64,000 nucleotides of DNA from CBDBES01 sp965204465 (GTDB lineage Bacteria > Spirochaetota > Leptospiria > Turneriellales > CBDBES01). The notes beneath the pieces are model-generated. The model did no database searches. It saw only the letters and a list, made by a program, of their open reading frames with translations, and was not told the origin of the DNA. Every line of letters begins with the position of its first letter. Within the stretch, counting starts at the first letter, position 1. Positions 35,039 through 43,740 of the stretch are shown one piece after another. The stretch lies in the NCBI GenBank assembly GCA_965204465.1, contig OZ241995.1, forward strand, positions 930,001 to 994,000. The letters are read 5' to 3'. The position numbers and the translations under genes were made by a program.

Positions 35039-36337
35039 CTAGTCCAGCTCTTTTTTAAGGGATTTTCCAGAAGATTCTTCTTTTTTTTGCAATATCTCAG
35101 ACAGATCTAAACCAGTTGCATTCTTGACCTGTTCCATTACAGACACAACAGAACCTGTTATATTTTTAACTACAGAGGGTACTCCCTTTCCTTCCCCGCT
35201 ATCCACCACAGTAAGTTTATCAATATGCAGATTATTAGAGATGGTTTCCGTTATCTTACCTATGATATGCGGTAGCTGTTGTATAAGGAATAGCTCCTTT
35301 GTATTTCCCTTTTCCCATTCGGAGCGCATCATATTGACGGCCTGCGCGGTTGCCTTACCATCTTCCAATATCCTGGAAGCCTTTCCCTTCGCTAAGTTTT
35401 CGCTAGCCTCTCTTTCTGCCTTTGAAGGTATTACTTTATCCGCTTCATATTTTTTCTGATTTAGTTTTACTCTGCCTTCTTCTACCTTGAGTTCTTCATG
35501 TACGCGGGTAATTTCTCTGGCTATTATTGCCTTTTGTTCCTCTTTATTTGAAATAGTATCCAATTGGGCTGTCTTTACTTTTAACTGATTAGAAGCCTCT
35601 GCCATTTTTATTCCGGCTGTTTTCTCTGCGATCAAAGCCGATTTATTGAGATCGGATACGGCCACCCTGGACTCCGAATGAGCTTTCGCCTCTGCAATGC
35701 TAGCCTCCTTTTTAACTTCTGCATTTTTCTTTCTACCAATGGCCTCTAAATAACCATGCTGCTCAGAAATGTTGAGTATTTTAAAAGTATCTACTTGCAG
35801 ACCCAATCTCTTCAAGTCTTCTCTGGATTCAGAAATTACTTTTTTGGCAAAATCTAATCTCTTTGAATTGACTTCTTCCGGAGACATCATTGCTAAAATG
35901 CCTCTAAAGTTTCCCTCTAAAACCTCTTTTGCCGCTTGGGTAATGTACTCTGGGCTCTTTCCCATAAAACGCTCTATGGCATTTGCTAAACCTTCTTCTA
36001 CTGTGCTTGATAATTTAATATTGCCTACTCCCTGCAGGTTTACAGGGATCAAACCAGCCGCAAGAGCGTCTTGAATGGAAATTTCAATGGGAATTGTGCT
36101 CAAAGACATAGAATATACTTTCTCTATGATCGGAATACGAAAGCCTCTGCCTCGCACGATCTTATAGCCCACTCTCTTGCTGTCTTTTAGCTTGCGCTGA
36201 CGTCCCGAAAATATCAATACCTCACTCGGCCCACATATCCTGAGATTGGCCTTGATAAAAATCAGGAACCCCAGCAATAGAAATACCAGTCCTATTAAAA
36301 AAGCTGGCGTTAATAGAATAGTAAAATTTTCTAACAT
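35039..36337 (-). CDS. Flotillin-like SPFH-domain membrane protein
   Basis: A 432-residue protein anchored by an N-terminal membrane helix (PAFLIGLVFLLLGFLIFIKA), followed by an SPFH/band-7 domain (GRGFRIPIIEKVYSMSLSTI, GKSPEYITQAAKEVLEGNFR). A long Ala/Glu/Lys coiled coil (about 205-340) with EA-rich flotillin repeats (AEVKKEASIAEAKAHSESRV) leads to a C-terminal tail. Flotillins organise membrane microdomains. The ATG follows GAGGAGG by nine bases. It sits directly after glnA, 15 bases away, an uncommon partner for nitrogen genes. Family assignment is good; why it is in this operon is unknown. Confidence 0.9.
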   Translation of the reverse strand: MLENFTILLTPAFLIGLVFLLLGFLIFIKANLRICGPSEVLIFSGRQRKLKDSKRVGYKIVRGRGFRIPIIEKVYSMSLSTIPIEISIQDALAAGLIPVNLQGVGNIKLSSTVEEGLANAIERFMGKSPEYITQAAKEVLEGNFRGILAMMSPEEVNSKRLDFAKKVISESREDLKRLGLQVDTFKILNISEQHGYLEAIGRKKNAEVKKEASIAEAKAHSESRVAVSDLNKSALIAEKTAGIKMAEASNQLKVKTAQLDTISNKEEQKAIIAREITRVHEELKVEEGRVKLNQKKYEADKVIPSKAEREASENLAKGKASRILEDGKATAQAVNMMRSEWEKGNTKELFLIQQLPHIIGKITETISNNLHIDKLTVVDSGEGKGVPSVVKNITGSVVSVMEQVKNATGLDLSEILQKKEESSGKSLKKELD

Positions 36338-36352
36338 TGAAATATACCTCCT

Positions 36353-37777
36353 CTAAATGTCATAATATAGTGCAAATTCATGAGGGTGTGGACGAAGTCT
36401 TATAGAGTCTATTTCATGTTTCATCTTGTAATCTATCCACATTTCTATCATGTCGCTTGTAAATACCCCTCCCTTCAAAAGGAAATCATGGTCTTTTTCT
36501 AACTCACGAATGGATTCTGCCAGATCGGAGGGGGTGGATTTGATTGCCGCTGTTTTTTCTGCGGGAAGTGTATATAGGTCTTTATCTAATGGTTCCGGAG
36601 GCTCAATACCATTCAGGATACCATCCAATCCGGCCATTAATATGGCAGAAAAAGCCAAATATGGATTGCAAGAAGGGTCAGGGCACCTAAATTCAATTCT
36701 CTTTGATTTTTCATCGTCTCCTTGTAGAGGTACCCTAATAGCGGCGGAACGATTTCTAGAGGAATAGGTCAATAATATAGGTGCTTCATAACCTGGTACC
36801 AATCTACGATAAGAATTTGTACTTGGATTTGTAAAGGCCAGAACAGCTCCTGAATGTTTTATCAGCCCACCTATAAAATATTCTGCTAATTGACTTAGGT
36901 CTCCATATCTTCCTCTACCAAAAAAAAGATTTTGACCTTCTTTCCAAATAGAAACATGAGTATGCATTCCATTTCCATTATCCATGAAAAGAGGCTTTGG
37001 CATAAAGGTTACTGTCTTGTTATAGCGTTTGGCCGTATTCTTAATTACATATTTATATTTCATTAGAATATCTGCTTGCTTCTTTAGTTCGCCAAAACGA
37101 ATACCAATCTCTGACTGTCCTGCTGTTCCCACTTCATGGTGATGCAGTTCCACATCGATGCCTATATCCTGCAATACTTCAACCATTTTGGTACGCAGAT
37201 TTTGATAATTATCACTAGGAGATACTGGGAAATAACCTCTTTTATGCGGAATTTTATATCCTAGATTTTTACTCTCTTCAAGATGTCTTTTACCTGTATT
37301 CCACGCGCCTTCAGCAGAGTCGATAAAGTGAAAACTCTGATTACTGGTTTGATCATAGGCGATTTCATCAAAAATATAGAACTCGGCTTCAGGGCCAAAA
37401 AAAACAGTATCCCCTACTCCGCTTTTTTTTAAGTAATTTTCGGCTTTTTGAGCAATATTTCTTGGGTCCCTGCTATAATCGATCATTCCAACTGGATTGA
37501 CAACATTGCATACAAAACTCAGAGTAGGTGTGTCGCAAAATGGATCAATGAATGCCGTTTCAGGGTCTGGTTTCAACAGCATGTCACTTTCATTGATCAA
37601 CTGAAAACCCCTTATGGAAGAACCATCGAAGCTAATTCCATCACTAAAAGTAGATGCTTCCAAATGCTTTACTGGGATGGAAATATGATTCCATGTCCCA
37701 GGAAGATCAGTGAATTTAAAATCTATAAATTGAATTTTCTTCTGAGAGATGATTCTAAAAATATCACTGATCTTCAT
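36353..37777 (-). CDS. glnA: Glutamine synthetase type I
   Basis: GlnA condenses glutamate and ammonia to glutamine. The 474 residues match GSI-beta size. Motifs: SFDGSSIRGFQ near residue 48, the metal-binding GPEAEFYIFDE near 122, KPLFMDNGNGMHTHVSIW near 252, the Arg loop NRSAAIRVPLQ near 338, and EFRCPDPSCNPYLAF. The DKDLYTLPAEK segment has the tyrosine that is adenylylated in enterobacteria. It starts 11 bases after glnK without a ribosome-binding site of its own, so it relies on coupling. Together with amt and glnK it forms a nitrogen-assimilation operon under the sigma-54 promoter at 39592. Confidence 0.97.
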   Translation of the reverse strand: MKISDIFRIISQKKIQFIDFKFTDLPGTWNHISIPVKHLEASTFSDGISFDGSSIRGFQLINESDMLLKPDPETAFIDPFCDTPTLSFVCNVVNPVGMIDYSRDPRNIAQKAENYLKKSGVGDTVFFGPEAEFYIFDEIAYDQTSNQSFHFIDSAEGAWNTGKRHLEESKNLGYKIPHKRGYFPVSPSDNYQNLRTKMVEVLQDIGIDVELHHHEVGTAGQSEIGIRFGELKKQADILMKYKYVIKNTAKRYNKTVTFMPKPLFMDNGNGMHTHVSIWKEGQNLFFGRGRYGDLSQLAEYFIGGLIKHSGAVLAFTNPSTNSYRRLVPGYEAPILLTYSSRNRSAAIRVPLQGDDEKSKRIEFRCPDPSCNPYLAFSAILMAGLDGILNGIEPPEPLDKDLYTLPAEKTAAIKSTPSDLAESIRELEKDHDFLLKGGVFTSDMIEMWIDYKMKHEIDSIRLRPHPHEFALYYDI

Positions 37778-37788
37778 TTAATATAAGG

Positions 37789-38130
37789 CTACCCTATCGC
37801 CTTTGTACCTCTTTCTTCTGTACGAATACGAACACATTCAGTCAAATCCTGTACAAATATTTTTCCATCCCCTGTATAACCAGTTTTAGCCCCATTAATG
37901 ATGGCTTTGATGGTAGTCTCTACATAATCATCATTGACCGCAATCTCAATTCTGACTTTTTTCAATAATTTGATCTCTTCTTTAATACCTCGATAGGTTT
38001 CAGTATAGCCGCTTTGAGCACCTGCTCCAAGCGCATTGGTTACGGTCATTTTAGTTACCTGCGCATCAAAAAGCGCTTTTTTTATATCTGGTAATTTATG
38101 TGGTTGGATCATCACTGTAATTAATTTCAT
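37789..38130 (-). CDS. glnK: PII nitrogen regulatory protein, GlnK type
   Basis: A 113-residue PII trimer subunit that senses 2-oxoglutarate and ATP/ADP. It follows amt, as GlnK proteins usually do, and would plug the ammonium channel when nitrogen is plentiful. The T-loop is GYTETYRGIKEEIK: Tyr46 and the channel-blocking Arg47 are present, but position 51, the uridylylated Tyr in enterobacteria, is Glu. The B-loop TGYTGDGKIFV and C-loop RIRTEERG are intact. Regulation by uridylylation at Tyr51 therefore seems impossible, leaving nucleotide/2-oxoglutarate control. A good GAGGAG site precedes the ATG. Confidence 0.96.
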   Translation of the reverse strand: MKLITVMIQPHKLPDIKKALFDAQVTKMTVTNALGAGAQSGYTETYRGIKEEIKLLKKVRIEIAVNDDYVETTIKAIINGAKTGYTGDGKIFVQDLTECVRIRTEERGTKAIG

Positions 38131-38177
38131 AACGATTAACTCCTCAATTTCTTATTCTAACGCTAACTCAATGCTAT

Positions 38178-39515
38178 TCAGTCAGAACTAAATATCTGGA
38201 ACCCTGCATAAGATTCCATTTCATGTTCTGCCAAATCAAGACCCTTGATCTCTTCTTCTCTGCTGACTCTTATACCAACGGCTGCTTTAATTATCCCAAA
38301 TATAATAAAAGCAGAGCCAAAACTAAATGCTCCTATGGATAAAACTCCTATGAGTTGATTCATAAGAGAATGTTCTGGGTTTACACTGAATATTCCCACG
38401 GCTAAAGTGCCCCATATTCCGCAAACAAGGTGCACAGAAACAGCGCCTACTGGATCATCTAATTTTATTGTATCGAGGCCTACCACAGAATAAACCACGA
38501 TAAAACCAGCGATAGCTCCTATGACCACCGAGCTTAACGGGGATACTACATCTGCCCCGGCAGTGATTCCTACCAAACCGGCTAACGATCCATTCAATAC
38601 CATGGAGAGGTCTGGACTTCCGCTTATTAATGCGGAGGCCAAAGCGCTTCCCACAATACCTGCTGCTGCCGCGAGTGTGGTATTTACTAAGACGAGTGAC
38701 AGAGGTCCAGGGTCTGCAGAGAGAACGGATCCTCCATTGAAGCCAAACCAACCAAACCAAAGAAGAAAAACCCCTATGGTTACTAGTGGCATATTATGTC
38801 CATGTATTGGTTTGATAGTACCATCGGAACTGTATTTGCTTAGTCTGGGACCTAGCAAGATGATCCCGATCAAGGCTGCCCAGCCTCCCACAGAGTGAAC
38901 CAATGTGGAACCTGCAAAATCATAAAAACCTAGTTCATCTAGCCAGCCTCCGCCCCATTTCCAGCTGCCTACAATGGGATAAATGAACGCCACATAGATG
39001 CTAACTCCAATCAAAAATGGCCATAATTTTATCCTTTCTGCAACCGCACCAGACATGATGGTAGCAGCAGTTGCTGCAAACATCGCCTGGAAAAGAAAAT
39101 CTGTCCAGTAAGTATAAGTACCATCTGCATACTGGATCAAACCTGCTTCTCCTTCAGGGCTTTGTATACCAAATCCTGCAAAACCAAATAATTTTCCCCA
39201 GATGGCATTCTGGGTAAAATCAGGGTACATTAGACTGAATCCCATCAAAGCGTATGTTAAAATACCAATGGCTATGATGAAAACATTCTTAAAGAGAATA
39301 TTTACTGTATTCTTAGACCTGGTTAACCCTGTCTCCAGAGAAGCAAAGCCTAGATGCATTATAAAAACCAAAAAAGTGGCTACCAGCATCCATACATTGT
39401 GGATCAAAAATCGGGCTGCTGCATCTACTATATCTACCGACCCTGCAGTGGATTCTTCTGCAAATAAAGATGTACTGATCATGATCCCAAAAAGAAATTT
39501 ACTTAAATGTATCAT
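38178..39515 (-). CDS. amt: Ammonium transporter Amt
   Basis: A 445-residue membrane protein with 11-12 hydrophobic segments and a possible cleaved N-terminal leader (ISTSLFA). Family signatures are the pore region DFAGSTLVHSVGGWAALIG with the first pore histidine, the conserved PLVTIGVFLLWFGWFGFNGG, and the second pore histidine in AVSVHLVCGIWGTLAVG. The early HLGFASLETGLTRSKN is also typical. It takes up ammonium when nitrogen is low and is paired with GlnK directly downstream. It is the first gene of a seven-gene minus-strand run and lies behind the sigma-54-type promoter. Confidence 0.97.
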   Translation of the reverse strand: MIHLSKFLFGIMISTSLFAEESTAGSVDIVDAAARFLIHNVWMLVATFLVFIMHLGFASLETGLTRSKNTVNILFKNVFIIAIGILTYALMGFSLMYPDFTQNAIWGKLFGFAGFGIQSPEGEAGLIQYADGTYTYWTDFLFQAMFAATAATIMSGAVAERIKLWPFLIGVSIYVAFIYPIVGSWKWGGGWLDELGFYDFAGSTLVHSVGGWAALIGIILLGPRLSKYSSDGTIKPIHGHNMPLVTIGVFLLWFGWFGFNGGSVLSADPGPLSLVLVNTTLAAAAGIVGSALASALISGSPDLSMVLNGSLAGLVGITAGADVVSPLSSVVIGAIAGFIVVYSVVGLDTIKLDDPVGAVSVHLVCGIWGTLAVGIFSVNPEHSLMNQLIGVLSIGAFSFGSAFIIFGIIKAAVGIRVSREEEIKGLDLAEHEMESYAGFQIFSSD

Positions 39516-39591
39516 ATACTTTTTTACTACCTCCTATTTTAATTTTAATAGATCATATACATTATAAAATCATATTTGATACTAAAGAATA

Positions 39592-39607
39592 TGCAAAAAA
39601 CATGCCA
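39592..39607 (-). promoter_or_regulatory. Sigma-54 (RpoN) -24/-12 promoter of the amt-glnK-glnA operon
   Basis: On the minus strand the sequence TGGCATGTTTTTTGCA fits the RpoN consensus TGGCACGNNNNTTGCW at every fixed position except one (T for C at position 6). The invariant GG and GC have the required spacing. Transcription would start near 39581, about 65 bases before the amt ATG. The 150 bases further upstream are very AT-rich, suitable for bending by an enhancer-bound activator; no clear NtrC site was recognised. Confidence 0.85.
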
Positions 39608-39761
39608 TGTAATTATATTCTTTAATGTTTAATAACTATCAAATAAGTATATATAGTATACAATAGGATATATTTGCTACCATTATGAAATTTTTTATAG
39701 ATCAGATAATGTAAAATCTTTAAATATAGCAGGCAATAAAAACGGAAAATCATGCTCCTAT

Positions 39762-40904
39762 TCATTTATATCTTCCATATCTTCTGCTTAGTGGATCACG
39801 GGATACAAATTGGCAAATAGTATCGTTGCCATTGTATTGTTTCTCTCTCATCCAAAAGCGGGAGAGATGCAGAATTGGTTTCTTCCATGAGCCTGAAAAT
39901 TGAATACTGCCTACATTTATATATTCATCGGTGAGACGGACCAAAAGAAAATTATAAGTGTCTTTAGCCCCGCCACTGGTAAACACAGGAATGCGTTCAT
40001 CCCCCAGATGCCAGTCACAATATCCACTGATGTGCCAGTGCCCCGTAAACATGGCCACTACATTATGGTCTTTAATGAGGTTTTTTAGTCTATTTATATC
40101 TTTATTTTTCCACCAACGACAGTTTTCAAGAGTATATTTTTCTTCTGGTTCTCCAAAAGGCTGATCATAACATAGAGAAAAATCATCCAGACCATAATGC
40201 TGTATCAGTATAATTTTTTGATTCTTCTGCCTGGCTTTAGCAAAGTCTTTTTTTAGCCATTCTATCTCTTTAGCCCCGGTGCTCCCCCCATATTCATGCA
40301 TTTGCACAAAATGAAATATTCCAACATCCCAGGAATAGTTTTTAGAATGAGCATCAAAACTAAAACCCGGATGCCTGATACTACCCAATCTTTTAACAAT
40401 ATATTGAATAGAATAGTTGCTATCCAGATCATGATTTCCCAAACCAGGGAAAACAATTAGATCGGTCTTTTCATAGACAGAACGAAATAATTCCCATTCA
40501 CTTCGTTTACCGTGCATGGTAAGGTCGCCTGTAAAAAGAAGAAAAAGAGGACTTTCAATTTTATCTGCTACCCCAAAAGAAAAAGCATTGGAATTGTAAT
40601 ATGTCCTGGGAGTCCATACTCCCTGCATTAGACCTCCATTTTGCTTTCTACCGATCATCTTATGAACTTGTTTCATCGCAGAGGAGGCTAACAGATGTAT
40701 TTGTTTATCCTCCCTAAAATCAAATTGGGGGTCGCCAGCTACCAGAAAGGTGATATCTGTCTTTGAGTTAATCTTCTTCTGATATGCTTCAAAATTAAAA
40801 GGTGGGATATTCGATCCAAACCAACCATAATTCTTTAGAGGAGAACAGCAAAGAAAAATACAGGGCAGTATTAAATACAGTAAAAATTTGATCGCGTACA
40901 TCAT
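39762..40904 (-). CDS. Calcineurin-like metallophosphoesterase lipoprotein
   Basis: A 380-residue protein. The N-terminus (LLYLILPCIFLCC) looks like a lipoprotein signal with the modified cysteine at position 19 or 20, placing the enzyme in the periplasm or on the surface. All metallophosphoesterase motifs are present: AGDPQFD (motif I, near residue 57), FTGDLTMHG (II, near 125), GLGNHDLD (III, near 157), IQHYG (IV) and FTGHWHISG (V). Substrate unknown; relatives act on phosphomonoesters, nucleotides or phospholipids. It reads towards amt but is separated by the sigma-54 region. It is 247 bases behind the cytolysin-like gene and may belong to the same surface-protein region. Confidence 0.85.
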   Translation of the reverse strand: MMYAIKFLLYLILPCIFLCCSPLKNYGWFGSNIPPFNFEAYQKKINSKTDITFLVAGDPQFDFREDKQIHLLASSAMKQVHKMIGRKQNGGLMQGVWTPRTYYNSNAFSFGVADKIESPLFLLFTGDLTMHGKRSEWELFRSVYEKTDLIVFPGLGNHDLDSNYSIQYIVKRLGSIRHPGFSFDAHSKNYSWDVGIFHFVQMHEYGGSTGAKEIEWLKKDFAKARQKNQKIILIQHYGLDDFSLCYDQPFGEPEEKYTLENCRWWKNKDINRLKNLIKDHNVVAMFTGHWHISGYCDWHLGDERIPVFTSGGAKDTYNFLLVRLTDEYINVGSIQFSGSWKKPILHLSRFWMREKQYNGNDTICQFVSRDPLSRRYGRYK

Positions 40905-41104
40905 AGATGATCTGCCAGAACAACAACATATTCATACTGATTCAGAAAGAAAAGTAATAAAAGCATATACATTACTTTCAATTAAAGCATATCTTGTGCA
41001 ACAGAAAAACTAAAAATTTTTGTTGAATCCATCCAACTTTTAGTGTAAAAAAGGCAAGACAAAAAAAATAGGGGATAGGGTATCCTATACAGGATCCATT
41101 AAAG

Positions 41105-41135
41105 ACTTTGCCCTGGATCAATTCCAAGGCAAAGT
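41105..41135 (-). terminator. Hairpin terminator after the cytolysin-like gene
   Basis: ACTTTGCCCTGG (41105-41116) and CCAAGGCAAAGT (41124-41135) form a 12-base stem with one mismatch and a seven-base loop, 17 bases after the stop of the minus-strand gene. The following CTTT is only a short T-tract, so efficiency is uncertain. Confidence 0.55.
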
Positions 41136-41151
41136 AATATTAATATATATT

Positions 41152-43605
41152 TTAAGGAGAAAAAACTCTTATATTAAGATAACTACTTCCATTACGAACT
41201 TGAAAATTTATAGGTCTGCCTTTGGAAGAATCCTGAACTTCTTGTACTGGATAAACATAGGCGGCTGAGCCTAGAAAATCGGAACCGCTATTAGAATCAT
41301 GATCTCTGTAAGATGAACAGACCATTATATTATAATTGTCCTGTACTTGCTGTCCTGTAAGAGTCAAGGTACCTCGGTAGTTATAATGTTCAACATTTAA
41401 CCAACGTCTACCTACTTTAAGTGTATTTTCTCTCTCTACATTAGCAATTGTGGCAACCCCAATAGCACCGCAATTGGATCCATGGTTATAGCTGCCAGGA
41501 ACGAGAGAAGTCGCCCTGATGAATGTTGATCCAAAAATTTCTTGTTCCCTATTTCCCTCTCCGTCATTATCAGAACTACTGAATTCTAAGACTTGCAAAG
41601 ATACATCCTTAGGCCTGGAGCTGGTATCCAGATCGCATTGTCTTACATTATATCTTGAAGAAAGAGTGGTTCTGGCAATCGAACCATCACTCAAAAATCT
41701 AAGTGTATAAGCAATAGGGATGCCGTCAAGATAACTTGAACCTGCATTATTGATATACTCTCCTAACTGGCTTGCATCGGTAAGACCTACGCTACTAGCA
41801 CCTCCCAGTACTGTAACCTTTGTCTCTGAATCCAGGAATACATTTCTATGTTGAGTAGCAAGTTCAGATTCTGTGGTCACCCTGAAAGCTTCCACAGAGG
41901 CTGAAAGGGCAGCTCTGATTTCCTGGGATGATCTAGTAGAATTCATTTCAATGAATACCATCCTACCATAAGTAACCGAAGCCACATATACAGGGGTGAT
42001 GGAGGAAGTCAATGCAGGGAACCTTTCATAAAAATTACCCGGTCGAATGGGTGCATCCACATCCACTGTATAGTAACGATGAGCGTAACGGGTCATATAT
42101 GTTTCTCTTCTATCACTTGCATTAAGGCTAAAGTCTGAACCAAAGGCAAAATTCAAAGAAGGATTCAGGCTTCCGCTAATATTGACGCCAAAAGATAGTC
42201 CAAATGAAGATTCACTTGAAACGATCTGGGTGGTTAATTGGGATACTTGAGGAGGACTCAATCCATCATTTTCTGATTTGGTTAAAATTCCATTCAGGGC
42301 TTCCCTTACTTTCGCTAAACTATCTGGATTAGAAACAGTACCAGAAACCTTTGTAGAAGTAACATCTCCGGAAGAAGTACCTAAAATAGAGACTGAAATA
42401 TCAATGGGCCTTCGGATACCTCCACTCAAAAGCACATAGCGTCCATCTTGAATAGAAGTTCCATCCAAAATAGCCCCTGGATAAATTACACTTGAAGTAG
42501 GGTTCAGTAAGAATAATTCATTATAGCCTGCTGTGGCTTCATATTCTGTTACAGTACAATTATATATTCTATTTGTTTCTGAATTCTGAGGAGTTTCATC
42601 ATAAGACACTTCTTGCATCGGTGTTGTTGTTCGCATTGGTTCATGTTCCTTATCAGTTCCAAATGCACTGGTGGTTCTAAGAGCCTCTTCAAAGTCATCT
42701 ATCAATTCTGCCCTCTCATCATCAATTGAATCGCATGCATCTCCCAAACTATCCCCATCTTTATCAATCTGTCTGGGATTACAGTGATTGGGACAATTAT
42801 CTACATCATCTAAAACAAGATCATTATCGTCATCGTTATCACAGGCGTTTCCTACGGCAATACCTACTTCGGCAGGACATACTTGATTCTCGGGAGATAT
42901 TGCAACCGCTATGTCACTATTTATCTGAGAGGGATTATGGATCAAAGGACAATTATCTGATATGTCTGGTATTCTATCACCGTCATCGTCATCGTCACAT
43001 GGATTGCCATTCCCATCCCCATCGGGATCTGCCTGGTTTCCATCTCCTACCCCTCTGCAATTATCAATGGTATCATATACACCATCTTGATCACCATCAT
43101 AACATGCATCACCTACTAATATGATCCTATCGCCTACAGTAATCGTGCCCCCGAAAGTATACGCTTGAGAAGGGTTATATACATTAGGACAATTATCTAC
43201 TGCATCAATTATGGTATCTCCATCCACATCATCTAAATCGCATACATCACCAAACCCATCGCCATCACCATCTGTTTGGTCCGGATTAGGAATTATATAG
43301 CAATTATCAACTTGATCTAAAATCTTGTCTCCATCAGAATCAAGATCATTAACTAAGTCGCATACATCACCGAGACCATCCCTATCTATATCCTTATCTT
43401 GTCCATCTGCATTAGGGACATCTGGACAATTATCCACAACATTAATAATACCATCTCCATCACTGTCTCTATTTCCTTGCAGATTAATATTGCCTAAAAA
43501 ATCAGTTATGCCCTGTGCATTTTCTTCTGTAAGACATCCTGTAGCACGTATGGTAAGGCAACTTAAACAGATCGCTAGTATTCTAGTAAATTTGAAAATA
43601 TTCAT
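41152..43605 (-). CDS. Lipoprotein fusing thrombospondin type-3 calcium repeats to a cholesterol-dependent-cytolysin-like pore-forming core
   Basis: 817 residues. A signal peptide ends at a lipobox-like ATGC (Cys24). Residues 46-295 are thrombospondin type-3 repeats, rich in Asp (DSDGDGIINVVDNCP and similar), which bind calcium. Residues about 360-660 match the thiol-activated cytolysin core: LFLLNPTSSVIYPGAIL near 364, GLSFGVNISGSLNPSLNFAF from 469, YYTVDVDAPI from 511, VYVASVTYGRMVFIEMNST from 539 and GIPIAYTLRFLSDGSIA from 628. Each has a recognisable partner in perfringolysin-type toxins. The C-terminal 150 residues do not resemble domain 4 and contain no ECTGLAWEWWR-like loop, so membrane or receptor targeting would differ. 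An AAAAGGAGG site precedes the ATG closely, suggesting strong translation. The gene is divergent from the macro-domain gene, 135 bases away. Confidence 0.82.
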   Translation of the reverse strand: MNIFKFTRILAICLSCLTIRATGCLTEENAQGITDFLGNINLQGNRDSDGDGIINVVDNCPDVPNADGQDKDIDRDGLGDVCDLVNDLDSDGDKILDQVDNCYIIPNPDQTDGDGDGFGDVCDLDDVDGDTIIDAVDNCPNVYNPSQAYTFGGTITVGDRIILVGDACYDGDQDGVYDTIDNCRGVGDGNQADPDGDGNGNPCDDDDDGDRIPDISDNCPLIHNPSQINSDIAVAISPENQVCPAEVGIAVGNACDNDDDNDLVLDDVDNCPNHCNPRQIDKDGDSLGDACDSIDDERAELIDDFEEALRTTSAFGTDKEHEPMRTTTPMQEVSYDETPQNSETNRIYNCTVTEYEATAGYNELFLLNPTSSVIYPGAILDGTSIQDGRYVLLSGGIRRPIDISVSILGTSSGDVTSTKVSGTVSNPDSLAKVREALNGILTKSENDGLSPPQVSQLTTQIVSSESSFGLSFGVNISGSLNPSLNFAFGSDFSLNASDRRETYMTRYAHRYYTVDVDAPIRPGNFYERFPALTSSITPVYVASVTYGRMVFIEMNSTRSSQEIRAALSASVEAFRVTTESELATQHRNVFLDSETKVTVLGGASSVGLTDASQLGEYINNAGSSYLDGIPIAYTLRFLSDGSIARTTLSSRYNVRQCDLDTSSRPKDVSLQVLEFSSSDNDGEGNREQEIFGSTFIRATSLVPGSYNHGSNCGAIGVATIANVERENTLKVGRRWLNVEHYNYRGTLTLTGQQVQDNYNIMVCSSYRDHDSNSGSDFLGSAAYVYPVQEVQDSSKGRPINFQVRNGSSYLNIRVFSP

Positions 43606-43740
43606 TCCAAAACCTCCTTTTAACTTTATATTGTTTGTCTCTTGGAAATATCTAAAAACAACAAAAAAACATCATTCAAAGAGAGGGATTTTATTTTTAT
43701 TTTCCTTTGCATGAAGAAAGAAAATTAATTTTTTGTCAAT

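Noticed and set aside
43711..43739. TTGACA-based promoter for the cytolysin-like gene on the minus strand
   Set aside because: The -35 box is perfect, but the best -10 at the right distance (CTTCAT) is poor, so it was not called.
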